From the NCBI GenBank assembly GCA_020747045.1, contig JAGTJN010000006.1:806001-870000 (forward strand): 64,000 bases of DNA, given 5' to 3'. Of the stretch, positions 32,258 through 43,767 are shown one piece after another; position 1 is the stretch's first letter; every line of letters starts with the position of its first letter. The notes beneath the pieces are model-generated. The model saw only the letters and a list, made by a program, of their open reading frames with translations, was not told where the DNA came from and did no database searches. Position numbers and translations under genes: made by a program. This stretch comes from Phaeosphaeria sp. MPI-PUGE-AT-0046c (Eukaryota; Ascomycota; Dothideomycetes; Pleosporales; Phaeosphaeriaceae).

Positions 32258-35200
32258 TCAGGCGCCGTGCAAACCCAGGCCGACGCCGTCGCTCAGTCCA
32301 TCGTCCCTACTACGATCTCTACCTCTGCCCATCTCTCGAATCCGCCTACCCTCCATGAGACCTCTGAGACCACGTTTTTGTAAGCCTACAACGGCGCTGG
32401 TCTCGCCACTCCACACCTCACGCTCTGAGATACCACTGCCGTCTCCATAGCCGCTGTCGGACGCAGACGCAGACGTTGACTCTGACACAGCAGAGCTGAC
32501 TTCATCGTCCTGGCTCCGATCCACGTCGGTATTGAGGCGCAGTGAGCGAAGCCCTTCGTCAAGGCTGCGCTCACCGTCATCGGACGAGATGCCATTACCA
32601 CCTGCTGAGTTTGAGAGTAAAGCGTGGATCCCATTCGATGTTCCATTGGTCGAAGAGACACCGTTTGCTCCGAGAAGGGCGACACCTGAGCCACCTCCAG
32701 CTGCCATGGCTGCGGCATTGAAGATGGCTGCAGTATTCCTGTTATCCAACAAGACGTGAAGTCTCTCAATGATGGCCTCGAGAAGACCGTCAATATGATA
32801 TGGGCGTGCGAGCTGCAATAGAGAACAAAGAATCTGGGGTGTACAAAGCTGCGAGTGTTGCGAAGGTAGAGATGATGTGTAAAGATAGTGAATTAGAGCT
32901 TGTAAGGTGAGGTGTGTGTGGGGTAAGTACAATGTCCGCGGCCGTAGAGACGGAGGCTGTGACAAAGGATCAGGTGGGCTCAGAGATGAGTATGCGTTTG
33001 AGGAGGTCGCAGTGGCTTCTGATGATGTAATGGTATTGGCGGTAAGGGTTGTCGCGGCCGAGTAGTTGGTCCTTATCGAAGGTGTGATGGTGATGCTCGA
33101 GTTTCGGGATGGATGCATTTGTGCAGTGGGTCGCAGTGTTGCAGTGTCCCCACTGATTTCCTTTTCTTCAGTACGAGTGCTCTCTCGAAGCAACTGATTG
33201 AAGTACGGGCCCCAACGACGCGCGACAATGTGCGAGTTGACAGGTATGCGTTCACCATGTATTGCGAGAAAATCCATGTCCGCAAATTGTCGCATACCCA
33301 AGGCCATTTGACCAAGCTCGAGCGCTGCAGGTGATAGTGTCCGTCCGCCCGCCAGCAAGTCTAAGCGATCATTCTGCGGCGGAGAGCTGACTGATCGGAA
33401 AGCTGAGCTGGGGGTCACTTTTCGTGGGTTGTCATAGAGGCCAAATGCCTCCAATTCTACCACGCACATGTTCGAGAAGTTGATACGTCGATGGTTGTAG
33501 TCTTCGACGAGACTTCGTTTACGGTTTCCGAGGATTACAAAGCTATTTCTGCGATTCCACAGAACTCCGCGATTCCAGCTCCCTTGGCTGAAGATATTTC
33601 CTCCTGCTTCTATTCGTCCCCAGCTTAGTGTACGCAGATCAAGCGCCCAGAGCGCATACTCTTGTTTGGAAGATGTCAAAAAGGTGCCACTGACGACGAA
33701 GTGGTTGTTAATGACACCGCCGTTGGGAAATCGAAGACCTGGTGGTGAGAAATTGCCTTGCATTGGTTTCTCGGACAGCGTACCATCTGCATGTCGTACT
33801 TGCAATTCGAGTTTGACATCCAAGAAGTTGTAGTTGGAGTATATGAGCATCGACGACTGGCCGTTTGTTGTCGCACTTCTTTCATCAGGGGTTCCTGGTT
33901 CACTGCCCTGCCGTGATCCTGCGCCAATATCGTTCGAGTCTATACTGGTCAGAGGAGCGACAACACTCCGATAAGCTCCACAGCTTCGACCAAGAGTGCT
34001 TGTCTCTGTCCACTTCAAGCTTCTAAGGTTGAAAACACTGACTTGCTCAATGTAGTGATTCGAGCTGTCCTGACCACCGACAACAACCATCTCTGCGCCT
34101 CCTTCGCCCTCCAACTGAACCCCGATGGACCCTTGATTCAGCTGCGCCGAAGCTGGGTTGTGTCGAATGGCTGTAGCTGCAGCACTTGTCGAGCTGAAGA
34201 CAGCAGAGGATGGCAATATAGTTGCGCAATGTGCATATCTTCCCTGAGGAGGATCGCTTGAAGGCACGTGCATCCATGTTCGCGTCACGGCATCGAATAT
34301 GTGGATATCGGACATCACAACCACCTCAGGCTGAGCATCTGCAGGCGTGCCTTGTAGCACAGCTGTCGCTTGGTTGGACGCGGCAGTCGCAGGAGACATT
34401 CCTCCATAGCACACTAGTTTCGTGTCGCCGAGCGGACATACACTGTGGAAATATCGCGCGCTCGGTATATCCCCTCTTGCTTCAATTTTCGTCCAATGTC
34501 TTTTCACCAGGTCGAGCTCATACAAATCCGAGGTAAGTTGTGGTCGGGACCTCGAGAGTCTCCTACCGCCAAAGACGTACAATTTGTCGCCGAGGATGGT
34601 AGTTGTGGCACCTACCAGTGGATGGGGTTCGCGACCAGTGGTTCGATGCACGTTGCAGACTAAGCCTGAGAGTCCTGCGGTTGAAGATGACGGGGTGCCG
34701 AGGCCTGCTATCGCGGGCGAATTTGAGCTGCCTGCTCCGGGCGTCCGTGCTGAGGAGGTTTGAGGTCTGTCATCTGAGCCATCCTGCCGATTGAGGCTGG
34801 TCTGGCTGCCGTTGGCGCTCGAAGCATAGTACAGTTGCGATGCAGAGGGCGCAGAAGTTTGAGAGTCGAGAGTATTGTTGCGACTGGTACTTGGCGCGGC
34901 CATACTCGCTGAGCTTTGAGAGTTGCTTGTTGGAACACAAGTGCGCAACGCCTCTGATTCAATCCAGAGACTTATGGGAGATGTCGAAAATCTCTGAATA
35001 GGTAGGGCCCAATCAGGTATCACAATCTCCACATGCCGAGACCGGACACTGGAAGAGTCTCCCGCAGATTTTCGATCTGACTGTGGGAAGCTGGAAGGAC
35101 TTGGGCATTCGCTCGAAACGAATGTTGACGTCCGCGAAGAGCTGAGCGCAACAGACGTACAAGGGCTTCTGGGTACTACTACTGGCTCATAGGACGGTAC

Positions 35201-35467
35201 GATAATGGGAATGTGCTTTGCCTTCGTCTGGCCAGCTGGAGCAGGGCTAGGAATGGAATAGCGCTGAGCTGAACCAGCAGAGCTATTGGGCGAATGTATG
35301 CTAGAACGGGTACTGACGGGAGACCTCGCAGACTCGAGAGATGGCCTTCTCCTGCTTGGCAAGAAGGCTCGTTTGAGGCTGAATTTCCTTGAATGCCTTT
35401 GACCGTTGTCCAACGGTGTAGTACTAGCGCTCCACGCGGGATACGATAAGCCTATAGGAAGTGACAT
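32258..35467 (-). CDS. Kelch-repeat and BTB protein, Ral2-like
   Basis: A single-exon 1069-residue protein. About 260 Ser-rich residues are followed by kelch-type beta-propeller blades: TILGDKLYVFGGRRL, RYFHSVCPLGDTKLVCYGG, GRYAHCATI, VVVGGQDSSNHYIEQVSVFN and others to about residue 690. A BTB/POZ region follows at about 740-920 (MDFLAIHGERIPVNSHIVA, then a Ser/Thr insertion, YLPHTHLTLQALIHYLYTSS and ILCSLLQLARPYHIDGLLEA). The C-terminus is Ser/Gly-rich. Kelch plus C-terminal BTB is the layout of S. pombe Ral2, which is needed for activation of Ras1 in mating and morphology. Orthologous function in hyphal growth is an inference. The BTB domain is split by a Ser/Thr-rich stretch longer than in typical BTB proteins. 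Confidence 0.82.
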   Translation of the reverse strand: MSLPIGLSYPAWSASTTPLDNGQRHSRKFSLKRAFLPSRRRPSLESARSPVSTRSSIHSPNSSAGSAQRYSIPSPAPAGQTKAKHIPIIVPSYEPVVVPRSPCTSVALSSSRTSTFVSSECPSPSSFPQSDRKSAGDSSSVRSRHVEIVIPDWALPIQRFSTSPISLWIESEALRTCVPTSNSQSSASMAAPSTSRNNTLDSQTSAPSASQLYYASSANGSQTSLNRQDGSDDRPQTSSARTPGAGSSNSPAIAGLGTPSSSTAGLSGLVCNVHRTTGREPHPLVGATTTILGDKLYVFGGRRLSRSRPQLTSDLYELDLVKRHWTKIEARGDIPSARYFHSVCPLGDTKLVCYGGMSPATAASNQATAVLQGTPADAQPEVVVMSDIHIFDAVTRTWMHVPSSDPPQGRYAHCATILPSSAVFSSTSAAATAIRHNPASAQLNQGSIGVQLEGEGGAEMVVVGGQDSSNHYIEQVSVFNLRSLKWTETSTLGRSCGAYRSVVAPLTSIDSNDIGAGSRQGSEPGTPDERSATTNGQSSMLIYSNYNFLDVKLELQVRHADGTLSEKPMQGNFSPPGLRFPNGGVINNHFVVSGTFLTSSKQEYALWALDLRTLSWGRIEAGGNIFSQGSWNRGVLWNRRNSFVILGNRKRSLVEDYNHRRINFSNMCVVELEAFGLYDNPRKVTPSSAFRSVSSPPQNDRLDLLAGGRTLSPAALELGQMALGMRQFADMDFLAIHGERIPVNSHIVARRWGPYFNQLLRESTRTEEKEISGDTATLRPTAQMHPSRNSSITITPSIRTNYSAATTLTANTITSSEATATSSNAYSSLSPPDPLSQPPSLRPRTLYLPHTHLTLQALIHYLYTSSLPSQHSQLCTPQILCSLLQLARPYHIDGLLEAIIERLHVLLDNRNTAAIFNAAAMAAGGGSGVALLGANGVSSTNGTSNGIHALLSNSAGGNGISSDDGERSLDEGLRSLRLNTDVDRSQDDEVSSAVSESTSASASDSGYGDGSGISEREVWSGETSAVVGLQKRGLRGLMEGRRIREMGRGRDRSRDDGLSDGVGLGLHGA

Positions 35468-37078
35468 TGTCAGCGTCTAAATGCCAACAGAGCAGTGTGA
35501 TGGAAAAAGGGAATACAAAAACGCAGAAGAACACTGAAAGAGCACCACCCCTGAGTTTTCAACGACCCCAGACCAGGCCGGCTGTCACAAAGTCCCATTG
35601 CAGGCTTTTCTGCAAGGTGTCGACCACCAAGCAGGCGACATGCATCATGTGGAAAAAGCCATGTTTACAGCTCGGCTGCTGTGCTACCGTTGGAGCTGCT
35701 GTACCATGACGGGCTTGCAGAACTCCGCGCCGCGCGGTAGGACAAAAGATGCATCAAAGTGGCTCTGATCTTGACATATGCGAGATTGAGGTTGAAAGTC
35801 CCCGGGGCGGAGGTACATGCTGCGGCAACGTTTACGCTAAGAAATGAAGTTTGCGAGACGGCTGACGAACGAAGGGAGGCGGCATGAGGGGTGTTGCTAA
35901 GGAAAGTCACGAGCCTTACTTTGAGATACGGGTTGCAAGACGCTACGCACCAGCGAGCGGGGAAGGAGCGACCGGCGGTACGGTAGGAGGCGTCAGAGAA
36001 GGAAAGAGCAGTGCTCAACGGCGTTCGGTCTCGCGGCGTGCAGGCAGAAAGCGAGGTATGAAGTGGGCGCAGAGGCTCTGATCCAGTCTAGAAGTGGCTA
36101 GGGGGCTGGGCGCGATGCAAGGGACTGCCGGCGGGGGAGGGCCGTCGAGTTGCTTGCTGTCCTCGGGGAGCAGGCGTCTTGATAGTTGAGTCTTGGTTTT
36201 TGCGCTGCTACGTGCTGCGGTCGGGTTCCGACGCTGTGGCAGCGACAGCGACAGGAATAGCAAGGTAAAGGTAGGCTGACTTTGCGTGAATGCGGCCCAC
36301 GAGGCGGCCGTACGCGAACGGAGCGCACGGAAGCCCTGCTCCGGGAGACCAAGCCTTTCTCTATGCCCTCCTGTTGGTCCTGACCTCTCCTGAACCAAAC
36401 TCCCAATCTCGCTACGCACGCAGTCCGAATGAATTGACGCGAGACGCCGGTGGTGTGGGCGTTTCCATCTTGTACGCACATCTACCCTCCTTGTGCTGGG
36501 ATTGCCTTCACGCACCTAGCGCTGATTGGCGCGTCTGGCAACCGACAAATGGGACGACATGGTCGTGTCCAGACGTCAAGCCCTACGAATCGACAACAGC
36601 CTATTTACAGAAGCAGCCAACCTATCGCAGCAGCGCTGCCCATCGAGCTTCTTCAGATTGTCATGAGAGCGAGCAGTAGTAGGAGACTACGGACAGGCCT
36701 GGAAACGATGCGTCCACACAACATGGATTCCACCGAGTCGTGTAGCTTGTCCTGCCATGTTCTCCGCCAACTTGCACAAGTTTTCAAAAGGTCGCGGAAT
36801 ATATTTTGACATACAGACGGGCATTCTGCTGATCAAACAACCACCCTTGTCTAGAACAGCAACAGGGCTAAGTAGCCCCAGTTAATACACACTTGACACG
36901 ATACTAGCAGATAACCGGGGAAGGGAACAACAATCATGACGTTTTCATTACTACCGAATCTTCAGATGGATATCAAACGTTCAATCAGGTGGCCCTTGGC
37001 CTCGCACATCCTCCATAAATCTGAGCACTTCTTTTGTATCATGACATGTTCTCGTTGACCCATAAACGCTTCGTTCGC
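35468..37078. other. Long promoter region of the kelch-BTB gene, 1.6 kb
   Basis: The only transcript expected is the kelch-BTB 5' leader plus the 3' UTR of the peroxiredoxin gene. Frames at 36015-36515 (minus) and 36290-36679 (plus) overlap each other on opposite strands and show no motif. Confidence 0.4.
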
Positions 37079-37922
37079 TTAAGCAGCGGTCGTCTTCTCC
37101 TTAGGCAGAGGGGTCTGAAGAACAGATTTAGTGCGTGATCATTGACAGAATGTGAGCAGATACGTACGAATCGGAGGTATGGCTTGACAATGCGGAACTC
37201 GGGGAACAAGGTCTTGGCCTCGTCGTTCTTGACCGAGGGGTGCACGATGACGTCGTCACCTGGGACCCAGTCTGAGATGATAGTTAGCGTACGTTGCCTT
37301 CACTGACGTGGAGTTTTAACGTACTGATGGGGGTGGTGATCCTGTGCTTGTCACCGGTCTGGAGCGAGTCGACTATCCTGAGCACCTCTGCAGAGTTGCG
37401 GCCAGTCGATGCGGGGTACGAGAGAATGGTGCGGATGGTCTTCTTGGGGTCGATGATGAAGACGGATCGAATAGTGAAGGCGATGCCCTTGGAGTCGACA
37501 TTAGTGGCGTCCTGGTGGTCAATCCTATGCTGAAGTCAGACCTGGTCTCGGATGAAGGGTACTCGTGCCACTCACATGTCGTACGCAAGAGCAACCTTCC
37601 TCTCCTTGTCGCCAATGATGGGAAACTTGAGGTTGCTACCCGCGATCTCATCGATATCCTTGATCCATCCCTCGTGCGAGTCAATGGTGTTCGCACTCAG
37701 GCCGATGAGCTTTGCGCCGCGCTTGGTGAACTCGGGTTCAAGCTTAGCGAATGCTCCAAGCTCAGTTGTGCAGACGGGGGTGTAGTCCTCGGGGTGGGAA
37801 AAGAGGACAACCCAGTTGTCGCCAATGAACTCATGGAAGTCAATGGGGCCTTGGGTGGTCTCAGCCTTGAAGTTGGGAGCAGTGCTACCCAGACGGAGAG
37901 GCTCGGCGCGTCCTTCAGACAT
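37079..37922 (-). CDS. 1-Cys peroxiredoxin (Prx6/Prx1 type)
   Basis: Exons 37922-37576, 37524-37325, 37271-37168 and 37114-37079 encode 228 residues. The peroxidatic motif HPEDYTPVCTTELG carries Cys51 with the conserved Thr and Pro. Further landmarks are GPIDFHEFIGDNWVVLFS, KLIGLSANTIDSHEGW, FPIIGDKERKVALAYDM, AFTIRSVFIIDPKKTIRT, YPASTGRNSAEVLRIVDSLQ and WVPGDDVIVHPSV, all of the Prx6 subgroup. No second resolving cysteine is in the usual C-terminal place, so it is a 1-Cys enzyme that reduces hydrogen and lipid peroxides with glutathione or thioredoxin help. ATG 37922 (MSEGRAEP) is favoured because fungal Prx6 proteins begin this way; an upstream in-frame ATG at 37952 would add ten residues (MELTRRVATN) and could be a weak mitochondrial presequence. 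The last coding exon has just 12 codons. Confidence 0.95.
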
Positions 37923-39576
37923 GTTTGTTGCTACGCGCCGTGTCAGCTCCATACAAACAGCGCAAACATGAGGGGTAGTGGGGTAGGTGGCGCATAGCTT
38001 CGTACCTGTAAGATGAGTTCTTTGCGTAGAGTGGTGGCTTGCTGGAATCTGGTAGGATTCTTGCGTGTTGTTCTCAGACGATTGTAGCTTTTAGAATACT
38101 AGAGACCAAGTAGGAGACAGAGCCCGGCATCGGGTCCTTTTGTATCGACAATGACAACCTGTGCCCACGACCCTTGTAGCTAGCGCATATTGCGCAATCC
38201 TCACGTGTTGTCCACCAAAAGATTTTCTGCCACCATGGTTCCCACGTCGACGACCAGACAGACCAATCCAGCCTTTGCTTTGTCAGGCGGTATCGGAGTG
38301 CCAATGTTTGCCCCTCGTGCCGAGCGAGGTGCGATTGGAAATGCCAGAGAAACCAACACGAGAGGACGCTACAGATTCTTGGGGTATTCACCCCTGGTCA
38401 GTGAACAACTTCCATGTTCAGCCTCGCCCCCATGTCGGCCGCCAGGAACCACGTTCAACACTGTTCGCAACTAATACTTTCAGTTCTGTTAGCATCTCTG
38501 AAGAGAACAAGCGACAGGTCATGACTCCAAACCATATGTATGAGGCCGCTTGTTGGTCAGACAATGCTATCTGCACTCACTCTGCTGACGTGCTTTCTCC
38601 AACGGGACTGCAGCTCTTGCGTGCTCTTGAAGCTCTTCCAATAGCATTGCTTGTTCCACACATCAACATGCACATGGCCAATGATTACTCAAATGAGGCT
38701 TGCGAGCATGCCTTCTCGTAAAGTGCTACAGTTACCCCCAGGCACGTCACAACGGTGTTGAACGGTCGCCTTACACTTCCAATGTTGTTGTGCATCGGAG
38801 GTGCATCGGTATATCTACGTCGGTTCATCGCGGCTTCCTCGACGACCCGACCCCACCTTCCCCATCAGCAAGCCACTCTTTTCATCATCCACCGCCTACT
38901 GTACCATTCAAATTTCTCGACCATGTGAGAGACATGCCTTTGTAGCAATGGCACTGTCTCCGGAGATTAGTAAACAGCATCCGGATTCCAGATCCAAAAA
39001 TACCACAAACACACCTGTGATCTACTTATCCTGTTCATTCGTCCTTTCATCAATAGGGCAGCTGCTTGCATCTCGGTAGCCCGAGACATGTCCTAACCGA
39101 CAGGAACATGTACTGCACTGACTTATGTCCAGCTGAGATGACACATGTTATGCATCCTGCACAATACCAGAGCTATCGCAAATGGGTTCATCAGTAATCA
39201 GCGAATCACGATGGAGCTTGGCCCTGGCCAACCAGAAATCTGCGCCCTCATCGCAAAAGACGAGCGCCTTCCCGCCGGGCGTTGCAGCGGACGCACGCAT
39301 TTCCTATTTCCGGCCAGTCCAGCAACGTTCAACCAGCTCACTGGGTATTTCTTCCGTCCAAAGCTCCATAACCGATTTGTTAGTTCCGCATCAAAGCAAT
39401 CGGCAAGCCCAGCTTGTGGGTCAAACCCGCGCCGCTGAAAATATGGGGCCTCGATTTTCACATCGTCACCCTTCCCGACGACAAACCTTTCTCTCCTTTC
39501 CGGTCACACATGTCCAGCCCTCTGAGCCTCGACATCCATTGATTTCTTCAGAACAACCATCTCCCCAGTTGGCAAC
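37923..39576. other. Divergent promoter region, peroxiredoxin / MFS exporter
   Basis: 1.65 kb between two divergent start codons. Frames at 38161-38721 and 39182-39580 lack domains. Stress-type regulation of both genes from this region would be plausible but no site is identified. Confidence 0.4.
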
Positions 39577-41418
39577 ATGGCTACAAATCCAGAGATCGAC
39601 CTCCCACATCTGTCCGAACTCGGATCAAGTGATGTTGATGGCCCGGGAATAAGCACACACCCGAAAGAGGACTATGAAAGCCGAAGACCAAGTCGCGACC
39701 CCACATCCGACAACGAGAAAGAAGACGTGGAAGACAGCGAGCAAGAGCAGGACGGGAGGAATGTTGCAGGCCGTACGCGGACACGGGACAAACATGGCGA
39801 AATTATCTGGCAGTATTTGACATTCGAAACTGAACTACCTCATCCGGCCACTATTCATCCACTATTACCAGATCAAGGACCACCACCAGAGCTCCCTAGC
39901 CTAGCAAAATATGGAGATCCTTTTCAATGGTCCCAGATGAGGAAGAGCGTGATTATATGGGTGGCTTGTGTCATTACTGCTCTGACTGCCGCTTCCGCTG
40001 GGTCTTATACCCCTGGCATTGGGCAAATGACTGCAGAATGGGGTATCGGCAACGTTGCAGCACTTGTGGGTATCACCATGTTCACTGCGGGCTTCGGTAT
40101 AGCTCCCATGGTACTTGCGCCGTTCTCCGAGATCAACGGAAGGCGTCCAGTTTTCATCGCATCCGGCATCCTCTTCGTAATATGCCAGCTCGGCAGCGGC
40201 CTCGCACAATCATACGCTGGCATGTTGGTCGTCCGGTTTCTCGCCGGTGTGGGCGGCTCGACTTTCTCCACAATGATCGGTGGTGTGGTAGCTGACATAT
40301 ATCAAGCCGAAGATCGCAACACGCCCATGGCCTTGTTTTCGGGCTCTGTCCTTGTTGGCACTGGCTTAGGCCCTCTGGTCTCAGGTTTTGTCGCACAGAA
40401 CCTCAAATGGCGTTGGATATTCTACATCCAAGCGATAGCTGACGGCCTTCTGGTTTGCCTGATCATCATCACTTTCGAAGAAACTCGAGGTTCCGTGCTC
40501 ATCTCGCGCAAGGCCAAGGTCCTCAACAAATATTACGAAGAGCGTGAAGCTGCTGGGTACTTCGGACTCAACGTTCCCATCGACGAAAAGCCCACCGAAA
40601 CTACGGTGCAACGCATCCGCTGGAAGGTCAAAGCAGACGAGGACCGCGCCTCCCTGACTCGCATGATCAGCCTCTCACTCTACCGACCCTTCCACCTCCT
40701 CTTTACCGAGCCTGTCGTCTTCTGGTTCTCGCTATGGGTTGCCTTCTCCTGGGCAGTGCTGTATCTGACACTCGCCGCCATCCCACTCGTATTTCAATCG
40801 AATCATGGCTTCAGCCTGCAACAAGCCAATGCCGTCTTTGCTGCAATGTGCATTGCCAGCATCTTTGCAACTGTCCTCTCAATCTACCAAGAAAAAATCG
40901 CACGCAGATACGGCAAGCTCGCCAACTCGCCCGAGGGGCGGCTGTATTTCGCGTGCGTGGAGAGCGCTTGCATGCCAATTGGCCTCTTCATGTTTGGCTG
41001 GACGAGCTTCAGCTCCATACACTGGATCGCACCCACTATTGCCATTGGCATCGCGACCATCGGCATCTTCGCCATCTACCTCTCCACATTCAACTACCTG
41101 GCTGATACATATCACCGCTACGCCAGCTCAGCATTAGCGGCGCAGTCGTTCTGCAGGAACATGCTAGGTATGTCGGATGATATCCCCTACCTCTCTTCTC
41201 GACTGGGTCAAATGAGCTCTACTAACAAGTCTTTTTCAGGTGGCGTGTTTCCCCTCATCACGACGCAGATGTATAATCGCCTTGGCTACGGACCTGCAAG
41301 CAGTCTTTTAGGTGGCATAGGGACGTTGTTGACAATTGTGCCCTGGATCCTGGTCTTCTACGGCCCAAGAATTCGTGCGCGGAGCAAGTTCGCAAGCGAG
41401 ATCATGGATACGAAATGA
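39577..41418 (+). CDS. MFS multidrug/polyamine-type transporter (DHA1)
   Basis: Exons 39577-41167 and 41240-41418. The 72-nt intron (GTATGT...TTTTTCAG) has no stop and is a multiple of three, so unspliced RNA would add 24 residues; splicing restores the family sequence SFCRNMLGGVFPLIT and gives 589 residues. An acidic cytosolic N-terminus (about 120 residues) ends before helix 1 (VIIWVACVITALTAASAGSY). MFS motif A-like sequence is APFSEINGRRPVFI, and motif C-like SGSVLVGTGLGPLVSGFV is present in helix 5, marking an exporter. Helices 7-12 follow from VVFWFSLWVAFSWAV. This is the DHA1 family of drug:H+ antiporters (yeast Tpo1, Candida Flu1), acting at the plasma membrane. Substrate unknown. Confidence 0.9.
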   Translation: MATNPEIDLPHLSELGSSDVDGPGISTHPKEDYESRRPSRDPTSDNEKEDVEDSEQEQDGRNVAGRTRTRDKHGEIIWQYLTFETELPHPATIHPLLPDQGPPPELPSLAKYGDPFQWSQMRKSVIIWVACVITALTAASAGSYTPGIGQMTAEWGIGNVAALVGITMFTAGFGIAPMVLAPFSEINGRRPVFIASGILFVICQLGSGLAQSYAGMLVVRFLAGVGGSTFSTMIGGVVADIYQAEDRNTPMALFSGSVLVGTGLGPLVSGFVAQNLKWRWIFYIQAIADGLLVCLIIITFEETRGSVLISRKAKVLNKYYEEREAAGYFGLNVPIDEKPTETTVQRIRWKVKADEDRASLTRMISLSLYRPFHLLFTEPVVFWFSLWVAFSWAVLYLTLAAIPLVFQSNHGFSLQQANAVFAAMCIASIFATVLSIYQEKIARRYGKLANSPEGRLYFACVESACMPIGLFMFGWTSFSSIHWIAPTIAIGIATIGIFAIYLSTFNYLADTYHRYASSALAAQSFCRNMLGMSDDIPYLSSRLGQMSSTNKSFSGGVFPLITTQMYNRLGYGPASSLLGGIGTLLTIVPWILVFYGPRIRARSKFASEIMDTK

Positions 41419-41847
41419 GAGTTGAAGACAATGCCCAGTACACACCAGCATTGAGTGCATAGATAGAGGTTCCGGGAAACATATGAAGATACCCCCTTTT
41501 TTGCTTAATGGCATGAAGAAACATTGTTGTCGTAAAGGACCAGACACGATTCGAAGTATCACCTTGCATCGTGTGATATGGACATGAATTGATGGAAAAC
41601 ATCAGACTGCGCGTGCTATGCTTATGCTCCAGTTGTGCAGAACGTCACCAACACCAGACCTGACCGCATCAGAGTATCCAACAACCAGCGAATATGCTCC
41701 CAAGATATCCAAAGTGCTCCATGCTAATGCGCCTCAATGCATACCGCCCAGTAACCCAGCCCGTTCCATCTCAAGCTCCAGTCCCACAAACTCACTCCTG
41801 TCTCATCTCGACAGATCTCCCTCACCGTTGCCATCATCGCCCCCACC
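41419..41847. other. Short intergenic between convergent genes
   Basis: 3' ends of the MFS exporter (plus) and the 623-residue gene (minus) face each other. Nothing else is seen. Confidence 0.45.
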
Positions 41848-43767
41848 TCAATCCGCACCGTTCCTAGTCGTGGCCTCTCCTGAATCGACAGAGACGTCAA
41901 CCAACTCTACAACAAGATTCACCACGCCATCGGCCCAGACATCTCGACTCCTTCGCCTCAGCAAATCATACCACTGTTGTGCATTGGTGATGACTTCCCA
42001 ACCATTTGATCCAACAGTTTTGATAACATAGCGCGGGATCCTAGAGGCGGTAGTGTCATTGCTTGGGCTCAAACTGCCACGCATAGGAGTTGTGCCATTG
42101 TGATGATTATCTGCCTCGACGCTGGTCATGACAGTATCGCTTTGCATGGCATTCGCGGCAGCGGCTAGTTCGCGCAGGTTGTCCGTGGAATCTCTCATCT
42201 CAGTACCGGGCCCAGCAACACCGTGAACTGATACAGAGTCGCGAATAGCGGGATATCTGGCTTTGACGCGGTGGAGAAGCTTGAGTACCTTGCGAAGTAA
42301 ATTGTCCCATGGGTAGGAGATGAGTTGGTCTGCTTGTTCTGAGCCAATACGCTTTTGATCGAGCTTGATGCCTGGTTTGGTGACGCCATCGGACAACGTG
42401 TGGGGAGCGAGCGTGAGAAAGAGGTTGATATTGGTCAGTCTAGGTGCTTCGGAGCTATGGGAGGGCAGCTAAGTCGATGTTAGTATGCTTTCGCGATTAG
42501 AAAGATAATGACTTACTGGAAGATCAGTAGTATCAATATTCATCTCGTGAATAGTCCGATCAACAAGACCTAGCGAACTGGACGTAGCTACAGTCGAAGT
42601 TACTCGCTGCGGAGTTGAGGACGCTGCTCCAGGACTGAATCCAGAAGCAGGTGCGAAGTGCGGCTCAGCGCTTCCTTGAGGTGTGATGCGGCGAGGCGGA
42701 CTCTGGCGAAGTTGTAGAACAGCCTCCACGTTGCCATCCTTGTCCTTCTTTTGAGTCCCCCCCTTTCTGGTCTCGATTGCGTAGATCCTCTGTCGCTCGT
42801 TCGTAACCATACGTCTCATGAGAGGAGTAACGAGACTGATAATCTTGTTCCCATCTCTCGGCCACGCCAATCTCTCTCCAGATGTTGGAGCCTGCTTCTC
42901 TCCAAGAGCGCGGGCGGCCTCCGATACATCCTTGTCCCCAGGCTTTTCAACGTTCTCGCCAAAGAACTGCTCACCGGGTCCACCTTCCAAGAACTCACGG
43001 ACGCAATTAAAGAGTCGAAGCTTGACCATGTCTGTGTCTCCCTTACCACGGTTGCCGACACAATTTTGTCGTTCAGGGTGCGTGGGTTCGAGCATGTATG
43101 TCTTTGCGAGAGCCTGAAGCTGCAGGAAGCTCTCTGGGCTGAGATGCAGCGACATGAACAGCTTTGACATTGGTGGCCGTGTGTATTTGCGAGTTATTGG
43201 CCTATCAGAGGGGCGTCTGAAGAGGGCAGCAGCGGAGTGTACACCTGCTGCACGGGCATCATTCAGTAAAGAGTCACTTGCAGGAGGCACACTGGTGCTC
43301 TTCGAGCTACCACGAGAACCATGTGCAGTGCTTGATAGCTTGGGGTCCATAGGTACATCGACTCGGCGGCGCTTGGAAGCACTGAGGTCATCTCCAGATG
43401 GCGTTCCGCGGGCCTCCATGAATGGGCTTGACAACCTCTTCCTCCTGTCCTCGTCTTGTGCCGTGCTAGCAACATGGGTCTCCATAGCCTGCGCTGCCTG
43501 GTCTGCAGCCGTTGTAGCAGCCTCTAACAGTTCTGCCATATTATGATGATCCTCCGGCGTATTCACATCCATCTCCGTCGATATTTGACGAGGAGTATGC
43601 GTTGGAGCAGGAAACTTTCGACGTTCACGTGAAGAAGCGATGTCGGTGGCAGAATGACCATGTTCGTCGTCTTCAGAACCATAGTTGGACGGTGTCGTGT
43701 TTGTACCTCTCGGAGTGGTGACGAACTGGCCAGAGCGCATCTGGTAATATGGTGCGTTTGCCGCCAT
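41848..43767 (-). CDS. Uncharacterised 623-residue, probably nuclear protein
   Basis: Exons 43767-42517 and 42468-41848 (48-nt intron, GTAAGT...GACTTAG). I do not recognise the family. Residues 1-165 are polar and disordered, with a likely nuclear signal SASKRRRVDVP at about 130. A folded region follows at about 195-330 (KLFMSLHLSPESFLQLQAL, VKLRLFNCVREFLEGGPGE, IISLVTPLMRRMVTNERQR). A second folded region comes after the intron (LTNINLFLTLAPHTLSDG, DNLLRKVLKLLHRVKARYP) and another near the end (RYVIKTVGSNGWEVITNAQ, WYDLLRRRSRDVWADG). The ordered segments look conserved rather than random. A role in transcription or chromatin is only a guess from the basic signal. Confidence 0.75.

Noticed and set aside
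38161..38721. 186-codon plus-strand frame in the peroxiredoxin promoter
   Set aside because: No domain and the region is a divergent promoter; codon use looks random.
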